A DNA stretch of 64,000 bases from Hirsutella rhossiliensis. Lineage: Eukaryota; Ascomycota; Sordariomycetes; Hypocreales; Ophiocordycipitaceae. This document shows positions 1 to 10,080 of this stretch, in pieces. The notes beneath the pieces are model-generated. The model searched no databases. It was not told where the DNA came from and was given only the letters and a program-made list of their open reading frames with translations. Position 1 is the first letter of the stretch; each line of letters starts with the position of its first letter. The stretch lies in assembly GCF_020360975.1 (NCBI RefSeq), contig NW_025408671.1, positions 1,674,001-1,738,000 of the forward strand. Reading direction: 5' to 3'. The translations under genes were made by a program, and so were the position numbers.

Positions 1-1079
1 ACCCGACAGGCTTTGTTTGGGCAGGAGAAAGTTGCTTGCAGGGGCGAGAGGGGAGTAGTCTGGGAAAGCTGATGGCGGCCGATGTCGTTAGAGGAGGCCT
101 GTGCGGTGCGTCGCGCTCGCTGGTGGCAGGTTGGTTGAAGGGAAGGGAAGACGTTGCGGCAGACAGAAGGCAAGCTGCGATGAGGGGCAGTAAAGCTGAT
201 GAGGTAATCTTGCGGCAACTGACGGAAGTACCGGGTACTCCGAGGAGGGGAAGGGGAAAGGAGGGGCAGGTGGCGTAGCCTCACCGTCTCACCTGGTCTC
301 ACCTGGTCTCACCGAGAGCCATGTCCACCGTCACCGTCCTCGCCACGCCACATGACGCTCTCTCGCCCCAGTCCCGTTCACCTGAAAGTTCCTGTCTGGT
401 TTAGTTTTCCCAGGTGTGAGAAAGCGACACGCTGATTGCATCAGACAGCGCTCGAGCTTCGTTCTCTCAGCTCTGTGTCATGCCCAGGACGAGAGCGTTC
501 AATGTTGCTCAAGTCAATCACGAGTCCAACGACTTGACCAGAAGTCTTGATCAGTTCTCGAAATCACCCGAGCTCACACCTCAAGACGGCCTGCGTGTAA
601 GCAACTTAAGCTGGCAGCATGTCTCCTGGCGAGTCTCAGCCTACCCTGCAGTGGTCGCGTCTTTCTCGGTGCGTTTCAAGACGCCCTTGGCAGTTGGCAC
701 CTTCCTGCCGGGCCATCCTTTTGTTTGCTTTCTCATCGACTGGCAGAGAGTGAGGGGGTTCCAAGCATACAAGTTCACGGCATGTTGGTGTTGGCGTGTC
801 TCTATTAACAGCTAAACTGCCGATCATCGGCGAGCTAGTTGCTACGAGCCTACGACGAATCGGATCGCCACCTGCTACGCAGCATATGCTCATTATCGAC
901 TGGCTCCTTCGAAAAAAGGAGGGGGTCAGTAATCCTTGTCAGTACACGTGGCTCGAGACGCGCTCTATGTAGGGAACCATAATCATCAAGTGAGGAACTT
1001 CTGCCCGTGCTGTTTCCGTGTCGTCAAAGACTAGACCGCGCTGTAACTACACGCAGCGACACACCACTATATGAATCCG
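1..1079. other. Intergenic, no gene recognised
   Basis: Only short open frames with no recognisable protein features are present. A small tandem repeat of about 2.6 copies of a 10-bp unit (CTCACCTGGT) lies near 286-311. Nothing else could be supported. Confidence 0.6.
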
Positions 1080-2627
1080 CTAAATCTGCTCCTCAACGTT
1101 CTGAAATCGAACAACACACTCCAAATCCTTCGGTACCGCGTCATGTGTGCTGCACTGCCTCATCGACTCTGCCGTCGATGATGCAGTCATGGCCGTCTCG
1201 TACTTTTCATAAAGCTGGGCAATGAGCAGTTTGATTTCCATCGTGGCAAGCGCTTTCCCCAAGCAGATCCTCCCCCCGTATCCAAACGGGATGAGCTGGG
1301 GCTCACAGACCTTGAGTGTCGTCTCGTCAGTCTCAAGCCATCTCTCGGGAGCAAAGCGTTCGGAATCTGGAAAGATTTTCTCGTCCCGGTGTAGAGCTAC
1401 AACAGATGCCGTGACTATGGTGCCTTCTGGGAGATAAAGCCCCAAAAAGGTGTGCCCTCCCTCGGGAACAATGCGCTCGGCTCGTCCACTGGAAGCTGGG
1501 TGCAGGCGGTAGACTTCACGTAGGCAAGCCTCCAGTGATGGAACCCGGCTGTCGATGTCGGAGAAGGATATAGAGCCATCCACCTGCACCGGCAAGAGAG
1601 CCAACTCTTTGCGTATTCTCCGCTGCCACTGCGGTGCCTCTGTCAATCTCCAGATCAAATATGTAGCCGTCACTGCGACAGTGGCTTCGGCAGCATTAAT
1701 ATTGTCGAGAACCTCAGCCGCGATGTATTGGCGGTCAAGTGGTTGCATTGCCTCGCGAACCTCATGATTTTCCAGTAGATATCGAAGCAGAGAATGCGAG
1801 CTGAACAATCGAGGGTCATTTATTGCTGTCGAAATGCGTTGTTGACACCAGGATGCGAGCTTTTCATCTGCCAATAGATATTTCAGGCGCGGATTCAACT
1901 TTCCAAGTAGTCGCGAAAGAGGTGCAAAGACCTTTGGGTAACGGACTCGGAATGGTCCAACGAACTGTAGATGCTTCAACTCCATGAAGAGGTCGCGTTC
2001 CGGACAGACTCGCTCCACCGAATGTGTGCAGTGGTCAGGTCCAAGGACTAGGTAGGTGATGTTGTCGAGCGCAAACCAGTCTGTCAGACTATAGACGTCA
2101 ACTTCCTGACCATGACGGATCTGGCCTAGAACGGCCTGGGAGCGTTCTTGGATATGCTGTTCAATCTCTGGCAGTTTGTAGATATTGGAGGCTTGGTAAA
2201 AGACCGAGGTCAGCCTGCGCTTGGCACGATGTTCCTCGTAGGGCTTCGTCGCAAACACGGACCGCATATTGTATCCCATGAAATTGTCAAAGTAATTGCT
2301 CTTTGCCCATCGATGAGTGGCACCGTATATTTCTTTGGTTGCTTCCAGCGTAGCCACCGAGACCTCATTCGGGGCAATACGGACAACGGGGCCGTACAGC
2401 CGATGCCATTTGAATATCTCATCGTTCCGGCAGTAAGAAAGGTCATGGAATGCCAAATGAAGACTCGACACTTTGGATAGCCAAGGGCCAGGCACATGAC
2501 GTAGACGTCCATGACGGGTATACAACAGCCAAACGTAGGCAAGGACAAGAATCACCGTGCTCATGGCGGGCAAGGTCCCCGGCCTGAGCAGGTAGCCCTG
2601 CGTTGTAGCCGCCGCCGTAGTGAGCAT
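1080..2627 (-). CDS. Cytochrome P450 monooxygenase (cluster P450-1)
   Basis: This is a single-exon P450 of 515 aa, a normal length for a microsomal fungal P450. A hydrophobic N-terminal anchor (about residues 18-37) is followed by the proline hinge VPGPW. The helix-K ExxR motif is EVYR, the PERF-type motif is FAPERW, and the haem loop FGYGGRICLG keeps the cysteine ligand. The I-helix reads NAAEATVAV, which is not the textbook AGxDTT. An alternative start at Met22 (near 2564) would keep the anchor. It is transcribed away from NRPS-1 across a 2.5-kb gap and is probably a tailoring oxidase of the peptide cluster. That role is inferred from position; the substrate is unknown. Confidence 0.9.
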   Translation of the reverse strand: MLTTAAATTQGYLLRPGTLPAMSTVILVLAYVWLLYTRHGRLRHVPGPWLSKVSSLHLAFHDLSYCRNDEIFKWHRLYGPVVRIAPNEVSVATLEATKEIYGATHRWAKSNYFDNFMGYNMRSVFATKPYEEHRAKRRLTSVFYQASNIYKLPEIEQHIQERSQAVLGQIRHGQEVDVYSLTDWFALDNITYLVLGPDHCTHSVERVCPERDLFMELKHLQFVGPFRVRYPKVFAPLSRLLGKLNPRLKYLLADEKLASWCQQRISTAINDPRLFSSHSLLRYLLENHEVREAMQPLDRQYIAAEVLDNINAAEATVAVTATYLIWRLTEAPQWQRRIRKELALLPVQVDGSISFSDIDSRVPSLEACLREVYRLHPASSGRAERIVPEGGHTFLGLYLPEGTIVTASVVALHRDEKIFPDSERFAPERWLETDETTLKVCEPQLIPFGYGGRICLGKALATMEIKLLIAQLYEKYETAMTASSTAESMRQCSTHDAVPKDLECVVRFQNVEEQI

Positions 2628-5179
2628 TATTTCCCAAGATGAGGCTGGTGTGTGTTTGATGTAAGCAACCCAAGCCGGCCAACTGGACGGTTTCGGTCAG
2701 ATTCCCTCAGCACCTCGGGTTGTTGTTGTCCATACCGGCGACTTTCAGGCAGGTGGCTCGGTCTGGATTGTACGCTGTTGATCGAGGATGTATTTGTTGA
2801 CCTTCGTCCGAGAGCGTTGTGGTTGCGCGGTAGCTAGAAAGATGGTCGACTTGCCTCAAAGATATGTACCATCACAGCCTCGCTCGCATCTTTAGAGAAG
2901 TGTCTCAATGGGAAAGAGCGAATACCCGAGAACTTGGAACGAGAGCATGCCGATGACCGTTGAATGGTTTGTTGTTAAGGAACGTGTGTTTGTCAGGATG
3001 ATGGACATTGATGATGGACGATGCTCTGTTGGTATTATTGTCAATACGAGCCTTCTCGGTTAGACCGCCAATGCAAGTTCAAGTGGCAGTGCCTGTGAAT
3101 AATGATCATGGAAACACCTTCATTAGGCAAGTTTGCCCGCAAGAGAAAACCTTTCGGTACCAAAAGCCAACCGATATTCATGACCCTGCCGTGTGCCAAT
3201 ATAGAATCATCTCCAGAGACGATCTTGGACACGCATAAGTTCCCTGTAGATGGCGACCCATGCTCAGGATGCTTCACGGTCGTAGCGGTTTCATGATGGA
3301 TTCATGGTAGCATCTAGCCAAGTTTCCCCGCCTGAGGAGCAGTCCCAATGCAGTGAGTGTGTATCCTCGCTACGGAATTGGAAAGAAGCCGCGCCCAAGT
3401 GAGCTTACTGGGGAGACTGAGAGGGGGTCTTGGCTCAATGTTTGTTCTCCGGCACTTGCAGTCGAAATGCCGGTCAACAACATGAGAGTCGTGGCATGAC
3501 GTGTTTCCGACACTTCTGGTTACCGCATAAGTCTGAATAAATTGAGAGGTGTCATTATTTTGGTGTCGAGCCGCCGTGTTTTGGTCCTTCAAAGTCCACG
3601 CTTCATTTTCCGGAAGATTCACATGTCGACAGAGCGAGCTAAGGAGGCCTCGACAGGAAAATGGCCAGCGTAGCATCGTACGGCTGATCTGCCAGCCATC
3701 TGCACGAGAGCTTGCGTGATAGATCGAAGACTGTTTTGGTGGAGCGTTGGTGACGTTGATGGACGGTTGGCTATTACTGCCCGACCTTTAGTCCTCCTAG
3801 CTCTCGCACCTTCTCAACACTCAGCCAAGCCTTGCTGGTTCGGCTGGATGGCTCCAGTCCCCAAGGCAAAAGTTCAGTGCAGGACACGGCCCAAGGCGTT
3901 GCAGCTTTGCCTGTTACCCACACAGATGCAAAATAGATTGCAGACGGCACACGGAGTGTAAAAACACCACCCACTCTGCGACTAGTTTGTGAGAGAGGTT
4001 TGTTGTAAGGACGGGAGTGTTACTTTCACCTTCACCACCCCGCTTGACGGGGTCCACGGAAATGACTGGCCTAAATTGGAAGGATGAGAGCGGCTTGAAA
4101 ATGACGGGTCACTTTAAAAGTTCGAACTACAGACATCTACGAGCATGAGGTAGCAGAGGAAGCAGGAGGTGTGGGGTGGCATGGGGAAGGGTGTCCCGAG
4201 AGACCGCATATCGCCGCCCTCCATGCAGCAAGGAGTCGTAGGAGCGGAGACGCAAGCCGAGGATAATAAAATAGAACATTTCGGTTAAAATACGCCTTAC
4301 GCAGCCAAGCTTTGAATATAGCAGTTATTTGATATATCAGAGAGTTGGAGCGCCTTTCATATAAGTCCTAGGCATTTTTGATAGGGTTACTTGAGTTGTT
4401 AACTTGAGTAGTTCTCTTCTAATCGTGTATCGTTCGACGCGGTATCCTACTGAGAAGAAATTAAGCAAGAAAGCGACATTTGGTACAAGTTAAGGACTTG
4501 AGGAAACTTGTAGGTTTACATCGATCTACCACAACGCAGCGGGAATAGGCTTAAATTCCGATGGTGCCCTTAGCTTTTACTCAGACCAACAGCAAGCTCC
4601 ACTCTGCATCTCGGTCTCCAGTTCAGAGACGATTGCAACGCTAGATCAACTTGATATCTCCTGCAGCGGTTCGCCGCGGTCTGATCGAGGTATTGCAGGA
4701 CAAGTCTAGACAACTCAAAAGGATGTGACACACCATGGAACCGCTGCAGTGTAACACAAGCAACCGTCCGGCTCAACATCCGCGGGATCAAATGGTGGGG
4801 GATCGCTTGAGTCATCATTTCAGAAGGAGCCCAGATTGCGATGTCAGCACCCATAATATTCGGCCGAAAAAATCTCGGGACACACCGTTGTCCGTACAGT
4901 ATCTGGGCTGCGAACCAAGGCGACTAATACAGGTGCGCTACATGTAGTTGCGCACTCACCGTGCTGATAGAGCTTGTTCGAAAGCCGGCGCTATGCTTCG
5001 TACACACAGTACAGACGATACTTGGAATCTACTTTGAGCCTTTCGTTTCGAAGGATATCTGGGGAGGCTTTGGAGGTACGCTTGGTCAACCGAACCACGT
5101 GCTGACCTGACGAGTTGGCTGACACAGAAAGATTGATTAGCTTTGAAGGATTCATTTTCTGCTTCTGAGACTGCCCAAG
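2628..5179. promoter_or_regulatory. Divergent intergenic region between P450-1 and NRPS-1
   Basis: This 2.5-kb stretch separates two divergently transcribed cluster genes, so it should hold both promoters. Part of it (about 4260-4500) is AT-rich. I found no convincing ORF and no palindromic regulator site that I can name. The missing front half of the NRPS-1 condensation domain is not encoded here in any frame. Confidence 0.5.
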
Positions 5180-8100
5180 ATGACAATGAATGAGAACGAC
5201 AAAATCATTGGTCGGCAGCCTCCCGACGGCGTCAAAATGCTTCAATCTCCGTCGATCGAAACACCACCCAGCCCTGTCCCTCCGAAAGCTGCCCAGGAAG
5301 AGGTTTACATGCAAACCATCGATTCTTCGGCCGTGTCAGAGAGCAATGGTTTGGATTCATCGAGTCCCCAGGAGATGGTGGAGTATTGGCGAAAAGCTCT
5401 ATCCGATTGCGAGTGTGTGCCATTTCCAGCAGTCCAACCATCCGCAGAGCAGCTGTCGACAGACACAGCGATCGAGTATCAGCTACCACCAATCCGCGAA
5501 CAGGCAGTGGAAGCTTCGACTGTCGTTCATGCGGCTTGGGCCCTAGTTGCGGGCCGAATGACCAATTCAAAGGATGTCATTTTCGGCGCCACCAACACGA
5601 CGAGACCAGTAGCCACCGGCAAAGAGGAACTTGCAGGCTCGAAAATGACCACAATCCCAGTGCGGATCAAGTTGGACGGCAACCAGAGAGCATCAGAATA
5701 CTTGGAAACAGTACAGCAGCAAGCTACAGATCGGATTCCATTCGAGCAGGCTGGCATGGAGACAATCAGCAAGATATGCGCCGCAGCATCCACAATCCAG
5801 ACACGGCTCGCGCTCCAGCGGCAAGGAAATAGTGGTGCCTGGAACGAGCTCGAAAAGTGGTCAGCTTCCCACAGACACCAGAGGAGCCAGGACTGTGCCC
5901 TGGTGCTTGAAGTCCAACTCGGTGTGAATCAAACCAGGGTTACCGCTTTCTGTGACTCAAGCGTGGTTCAGCCTCAGGTGGTGAGAAAGTTGCTGCAGCG
6001 GCTTGAGCTCGTCGTACGCCAGCTCCAGGACGCAGATACCGACGAGAGGATATCGGACATTAGACTGGTAATACCAGAAGATATCCAACGGATCTGGGAA
6101 TGGAATAGCACGATTCCATCATCGGTTGATCGATGTGTCCATGACATTATCAAGGAGCGCACAGAAGCTCAGCCCAATGCGCCTGCAATTTGTGCCTGGG
6201 ACGGCGAGCTTACTTACGGCGAACTGGATCGCGTCACCTCGGCTCTTGCCCGCAAGCTTATTGATCTTGGAGTCCAGCAGAATACGATGGTACCGCTTTG
6301 TTTCGAGAAATCTCTTTGGACCACTGTTGCGATGCTCGGCGTGATGAAGGCTGGCGCGGCCTTCATCCTGCTCGATTCTTCCCTCCCAGAGCCCCGCCTG
6401 CAATCAATTACGCAGCAAGCTAAAGCCAATATCATTGTCTCCCTACACTCAAAAGAGCCTCTAAGCTCGCGGCTGGCACCGCAAGTTGTCACTCTTGGCT
6501 CTCATGACTCCAGGGCCTTATACGACCGACCGGCTCCGCAGCCATGCTTGCCTACTTGTAGCCCGTCGTCTGCCATGTACGTGGCGTTCACATCAGGAAG
6601 CACGGGGATACCGAAAGGCGCAATCATCACTCACCGGAACCTTGCTTCAGCCTTACACCACCAAAGGGAAAGTCTGACAACTACGGCAGAGTCTCGGGTC
6701 TACGACTTTTCTTCCTATAGTTTTGATGTTTCCATCTGCAACGCCTTCGCAACCCTCGCAGTAGGCGGTTGCCTTTGCGTCCCTAATGAGCAAGATCGGC
6801 GAGATAGGTTAGCAGAAAGCATAGCAGCATTGGACGCAAATGTAATCGATGTTACCCCATCAGTTGCCCGACTTCTTGCTTTGGAACGGGTGCCCGGGCT
6901 AAGGACGATCATTTTCGGTGGGGAGGCGTTATATCTTCGGGACGTGGTTCCCTGGTGGGACAGAGTGCAGATTGTGAGTCTTTATGGGCCTTGCGAGTGC
7001 ACACCGAATAGCACAATCAACTGCAGCCCGAGGAGTCCTGAAGAGGCCACCAATATGGGAAAGGGGATCGGATTGGTGACTTGGGTCGTCGAAGCGGAAA
7101 ACCACGATGCTCTGTCGCCACTCGGGTGTGTTGGCGAATTGCTCCTCGAAGGGCCACTCGTCGGTCAGGGCTATCTCGACGACCCGGAAAGGACTGCAGC
7201 GGCATTCATCAGGGACCCTGTTTGGCTGCTTCAAGGCCCACCAGGCCAACCGGGCCGGCACGGGCGGCTCTATAAGACGGGTGATTTGGTACGGTATAAC
7301 GAGGATGGAACTCTGACCTTTTTCGGCCGGAAGGACGCGCAAGTCAAGATCCGGGGCCAGCGTGTGGAGCTTGGAGAAATTGAACACGCCCTCCGCAGTC
7401 ACCAAAGTGTGGATGACGCCGTTGCCGTGTTACAGCATGACGACAGGCAAGAGACGTGGATTGCCAGCTTTGTCACGGTCCGCAACGACGACACCGCGCT
7501 CGAGGAAAGACCGGCCAATGGTGAAGAAGAGCAACACATTGAAGAATGGGAAAAGCAATTCGATGAAGACTACATCTCTTTCGACAGCATGCAGCCCGAA
7601 GTGATCGGCAGAGACTTCATGGGGTGGACTTCCATGTATGATGGAAGCGACATCAACAAGATAGAAATGACTGAGTGGCTGGACGACACGATCGAGACGA
7701 TGCTCAACGGCAGCCAGCCAGGACACGTTCTCGAAATAGGAACGGGATCTGGAATGATCCTCTTCAACTTGGCGCGGGGACTACGAAGTTACGTCGGTCT
7801 TGAGCCATCTGGACGGGCAGTTAATTTCATCACCAAGGTAGCCAGGTCCGTTCCCGCGCTCGCAGACAAAGTAACGATGTTCAAGGCCACGGCGGCAGAC
7901 CTTTGTCGAGTCAGGGCTGCTACTTCCCCTGAGCTTGTCGTTCTGAATTCGGTGGTCCAATACTTTCCCTCTCAAGACTACCTTTTCAATGTTGTGCAGG
8001 AACTTGTCCAACTAGAAGGCGTCCAAACGCTCTTCCTTGGCGACATTCGATCCTTGGCGCTATTTCAAGAGTTTCTGGTTGCGAGAGCATTACACATTGC

Positions 8101-9244
8101 TGGGGATAGGGCAAGCAAGGATGAAATTCGAAGGATAATGACTGATCTGGAGCGAGCCGAGTCGGAGTTACTCGTTGATCCAGCCTTCTTCACCGCCCTG
8201 CCGAGTCAGCTACCTCAGATTGAGCATGTCGAGATTTTACCCAAGAAGATGCAAGCTACGAATGAACTGAGCGCTTTTCGCTATGCAGCTGTCGTCCACG
8301 TCAAGGACCAGGGCCAGCCGCAGCATCAAATTCGCGAGATTAGCCAGAAGGAGTGGATTGACTTCAAAGAACAAGGGCTCAATCGCCAGTCACTCTTGGA
8401 GCTCATACGACGCAACCCTGCCTCATCAACCGTCGCCGTAAACAACATTCCCCACAGCAAATCCATCTTCGAGAGGCACGTCATTCGCTCCCTCAACAAC
8501 CAAGGAGGCGAAATGCTCAACGATGGCAACTGGCTAATGTCCGCTCACCAAGAAGCTCAGCAAAATCCTTCGCTATCCGCAGTCGACTTGGTCGAGTTGG
8601 CTACACAGGTAGGCTACCGCGTAGAAATCAGCTGGGCTCAGCAATCTTCGCAAAGCGGTGGCCTGGATGCCATATTCCACCGCGTTCAACCTACCGATGG
8701 CTCGAAAAGGGTCATGTTTCGATTCCCTAACGACCATCAGGATCGATCGTCTCACTCGCTCTGCAGTGAGCCTCTGCGGCAGCAGCTGAGGCAAAAGATG
8801 CAAGACCAGCTCCATGAGATGCTGCGGTCCAGATTACCTTCTTACATGGTTCCTCGGGGTGTCACAATCCTGGATAAGATGCCTCTCAATGGCAATGGCA
8901 AGCTTGATCGTCGAGCTCTTGCGAAAACTCCCCAAATCCGAACCGCGGGACGAGAGCCTGTTCGACAACCAACATCAGAAGCACAGACGGTGTCAGAGAC
9001 CGAGCGCCAGATACGGGAGATCTGGGGACGGGTTCTCAACATTGAGCCTGCGAGAATCGGGCAGAAAGATAGTTTCTTTCACCTTGGGGGCAACTCAATT
9101 GCCGTGATGAAAGTTGTGGCTGAGGCTCGTAGGGCTGGCCTTGAGCTCACGGTGGCAAATATCTTCTGCCACCCAGAGCTTCACGACGTGGTTCGCCTGA
9201 CGCGTGACTCTTGCACCGTGGTTCAGCCACATCACGCTAAGTAA
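5180..9244 (+). CDS. Nonribosomal peptide synthetase, partial C - A - N-methyltransferase - T (NRPS-1)
   Basis: A 1354-aa single-exon NRPS module. Residues about 55-290 are the C-terminal half of a condensation domain only; the half bearing HHxxxDG is absent. The adenylation domain (about 315-775 plus its tail) has core A3 FTSGSTGIPKG, FGGEAL, YGPCEC, the TGD loop and A10 NGNGKLDRR. An N-methyltransferase is inserted between the A8 region and A10, with SAM motif VLEIGTGSG near residue 848 and VLNSVVQYFP. The carrier domain has FHLGGNS near 1300 with the phosphopantetheine serine. By alignment to GrsA I read the specificity positions as D-V-C-D-I-G-L-P-N-K; Asp235 is kept, so an alpha-amino acid is expected, but I cannot name it. 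The protein should activate, N-methylate and carry one residue. Lacking its own C and TE domains, it needs partners, probably NRPS-2 and the free thioesterase. Confidence 0.93.
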   Translation: MTMNENDKIIGRQPPDGVKMLQSPSIETPPSPVPPKAAQEEVYMQTIDSSAVSESNGLDSSSPQEMVEYWRKALSDCECVPFPAVQPSAEQLSTDTAIEYQLPPIREQAVEASTVVHAAWALVAGRMTNSKDVIFGATNTTRPVATGKEELAGSKMTTIPVRIKLDGNQRASEYLETVQQQATDRIPFEQAGMETISKICAAASTIQTRLALQRQGNSGAWNELEKWSASHRHQRSQDCALVLEVQLGVNQTRVTAFCDSSVVQPQVVRKLLQRLELVVRQLQDADTDERISDIRLVIPEDIQRIWEWNSTIPSSVDRCVHDIIKERTEAQPNAPAICAWDGELTYGELDRVTSALARKLIDLGVQQNTMVPLCFEKSLWTTVAMLGVMKAGAAFILLDSSLPEPRLQSITQQAKANIIVSLHSKEPLSSRLAPQVVTLGSHDSRALYDRPAPQPCLPTCSPSSAMYVAFTSGSTGIPKGAIITHRNLASALHHQRESLTTTAESRVYDFSSYSFDVSICNAFATLAVGGCLCVPNEQDRRDRLAESIAALDANVIDVTPSVARLLALERVPGLRTIIFGGEALYLRDVVPWWDRVQIVSLYGPCECTPNSTINCSPRSPEEATNMGKGIGLVTWVVEAENHDALSPLGCVGELLLEGPLVGQGYLDDPERTAAAFIRDPVWLLQGPPGQPGRHGRLYKTGDLVRYNEDGTLTFFGRKDAQVKIRGQRVELGEIEHALRSHQSVDDAVAVLQHDDRQETWIASFVTVRNDDTALEERPANGEEEQHIEEWEKQFDEDYISFDSMQPEVIGRDFMGWTSMYDGSDINKIEMTEWLDDTIETMLNGSQPGHVLEIGTGSGMILFNLARGLRSYVGLEPSGRAVNFITKVARSVPALADKVTMFKATAADLCRVRAATSPELVVLNSVVQYFPSQDYLFNVVQELVQLEGVQTLFLGDIRSLALFQEFLVARALHIAGDRASKDEIRRIMTDLERAESELLVDPAFFTALPSQLPQIEHVEILPKKMQATNELSAFRYAAVVHVKDQGQPQHQIREISQKEWIDFKEQGLNRQSLLELIRRNPASSTVAVNNIPHSKSIFERHVIRSLNNQGGEMLNDGNWLMSAHQEAQQNPSLSAVDLVELATQVGYRVEISWAQQSSQSGGLDAIFHRVQPTDGSKRVMFRFPNDHQDRSSHSLCSEPLRQQLRQKMQDQLHEMLRSRLPSYMVPRGVTILDKMPLNGNGKLDRRALAKTPQIRTAGREPVRQPTSEAQTVSETERQIREIWGRVLNIEPARIGQKDSFFHLGGNSIAVMKVVAEARRAGLELTVANIFCHPELHDVVRLTRDSCTVVQPHHAK

Positions 9245-10080
9245 AAGGTCTGGAACTCCCGAGCAATGATTTGCTGAAGGACGTTATCTCGCCAGTACCG
9301 GGTCTGTATGGCATTTCTTGTCATATGCACAGGAGTCCGGCATTCCAATGCGTATACTTGGCAAGAAATATCGTTTTAGTTCCAGTGTAGCATTCTATGA
9401 AAGGCAAGATTAGGAAACCCCTTTCATGACAGCGTGTGTCCAACATGCTACTCTGCTTGACCTCATATTCACGTGTTTGAAGAGACATATATCATATAGG
9501 TGACTGAGACACAAGCATTGCAATGACATGTAGCAAACAACAAGTCCAAGTCAGTCTCGGAAGCATGTGACTATACATACAACCGGTACGTAGGAGTTTA
9601 TGGTATTGACGCACTTCCCCTGGGCAGGGGGTAATGACAGCCGCAAGCTAATCCTGGCGGTGCTTCCCGACAAGGAGAACCTCGCAGCTGCTCCTCATCT
9701 CGCTGTGTGTCATCGCATGCCCCACACGATCGGCTTCACGGCTCAACCCTGGCTACATGCAGTCAGTTTACATGCATGTACTGTACGTAGTAGGCAGTCG
9801 TATTAGGGGCTGCATGAGCATTGAACTGTAACACCGTATCCCGCTTGAGCCGTCTGCCCCCATCTCGGCGGATACAGTCTAGGAGGAGAGCGTAAACTGA
9901 CCCAATAACTTTGTGACACGACGTGCGGGGAACCAATAGTCATGCGAGTGTCGACGACAAGGGGTTGCAATACACGGCCTGGCTGCAGGAACGGGCCACG
10001 CCTGACGTCCACAAGTATAAAAGCAAAGGCGATATTTGATTGCCATTTCCGAGTATGTACATTCAGCGGCCGGAGTGATC
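9245..10080. promoter_or_regulatory. Intergenic region with TATA box of the FAD oxidoreductase gene
   Basis: The stretch between NRPS-1 and the FAD oxidoreductase holds no gene. A TATAAAAG box lies at about 10017-10024. It would place transcription start past the upstream in-frame ATG at 10036 and so favours translation from the ATG at 10081. Confidence 0.55.

Noticed and set aside
480..893. Overlapping frames of 111 and 85 aa at the left end
   Set aside because: No motif, no splice context and no similarity I recognise.
3314..3676. 120-aa minus-strand frame
   Set aside because: No features; it lies in the divergent promoter region of P450-1 and NRPS-1.
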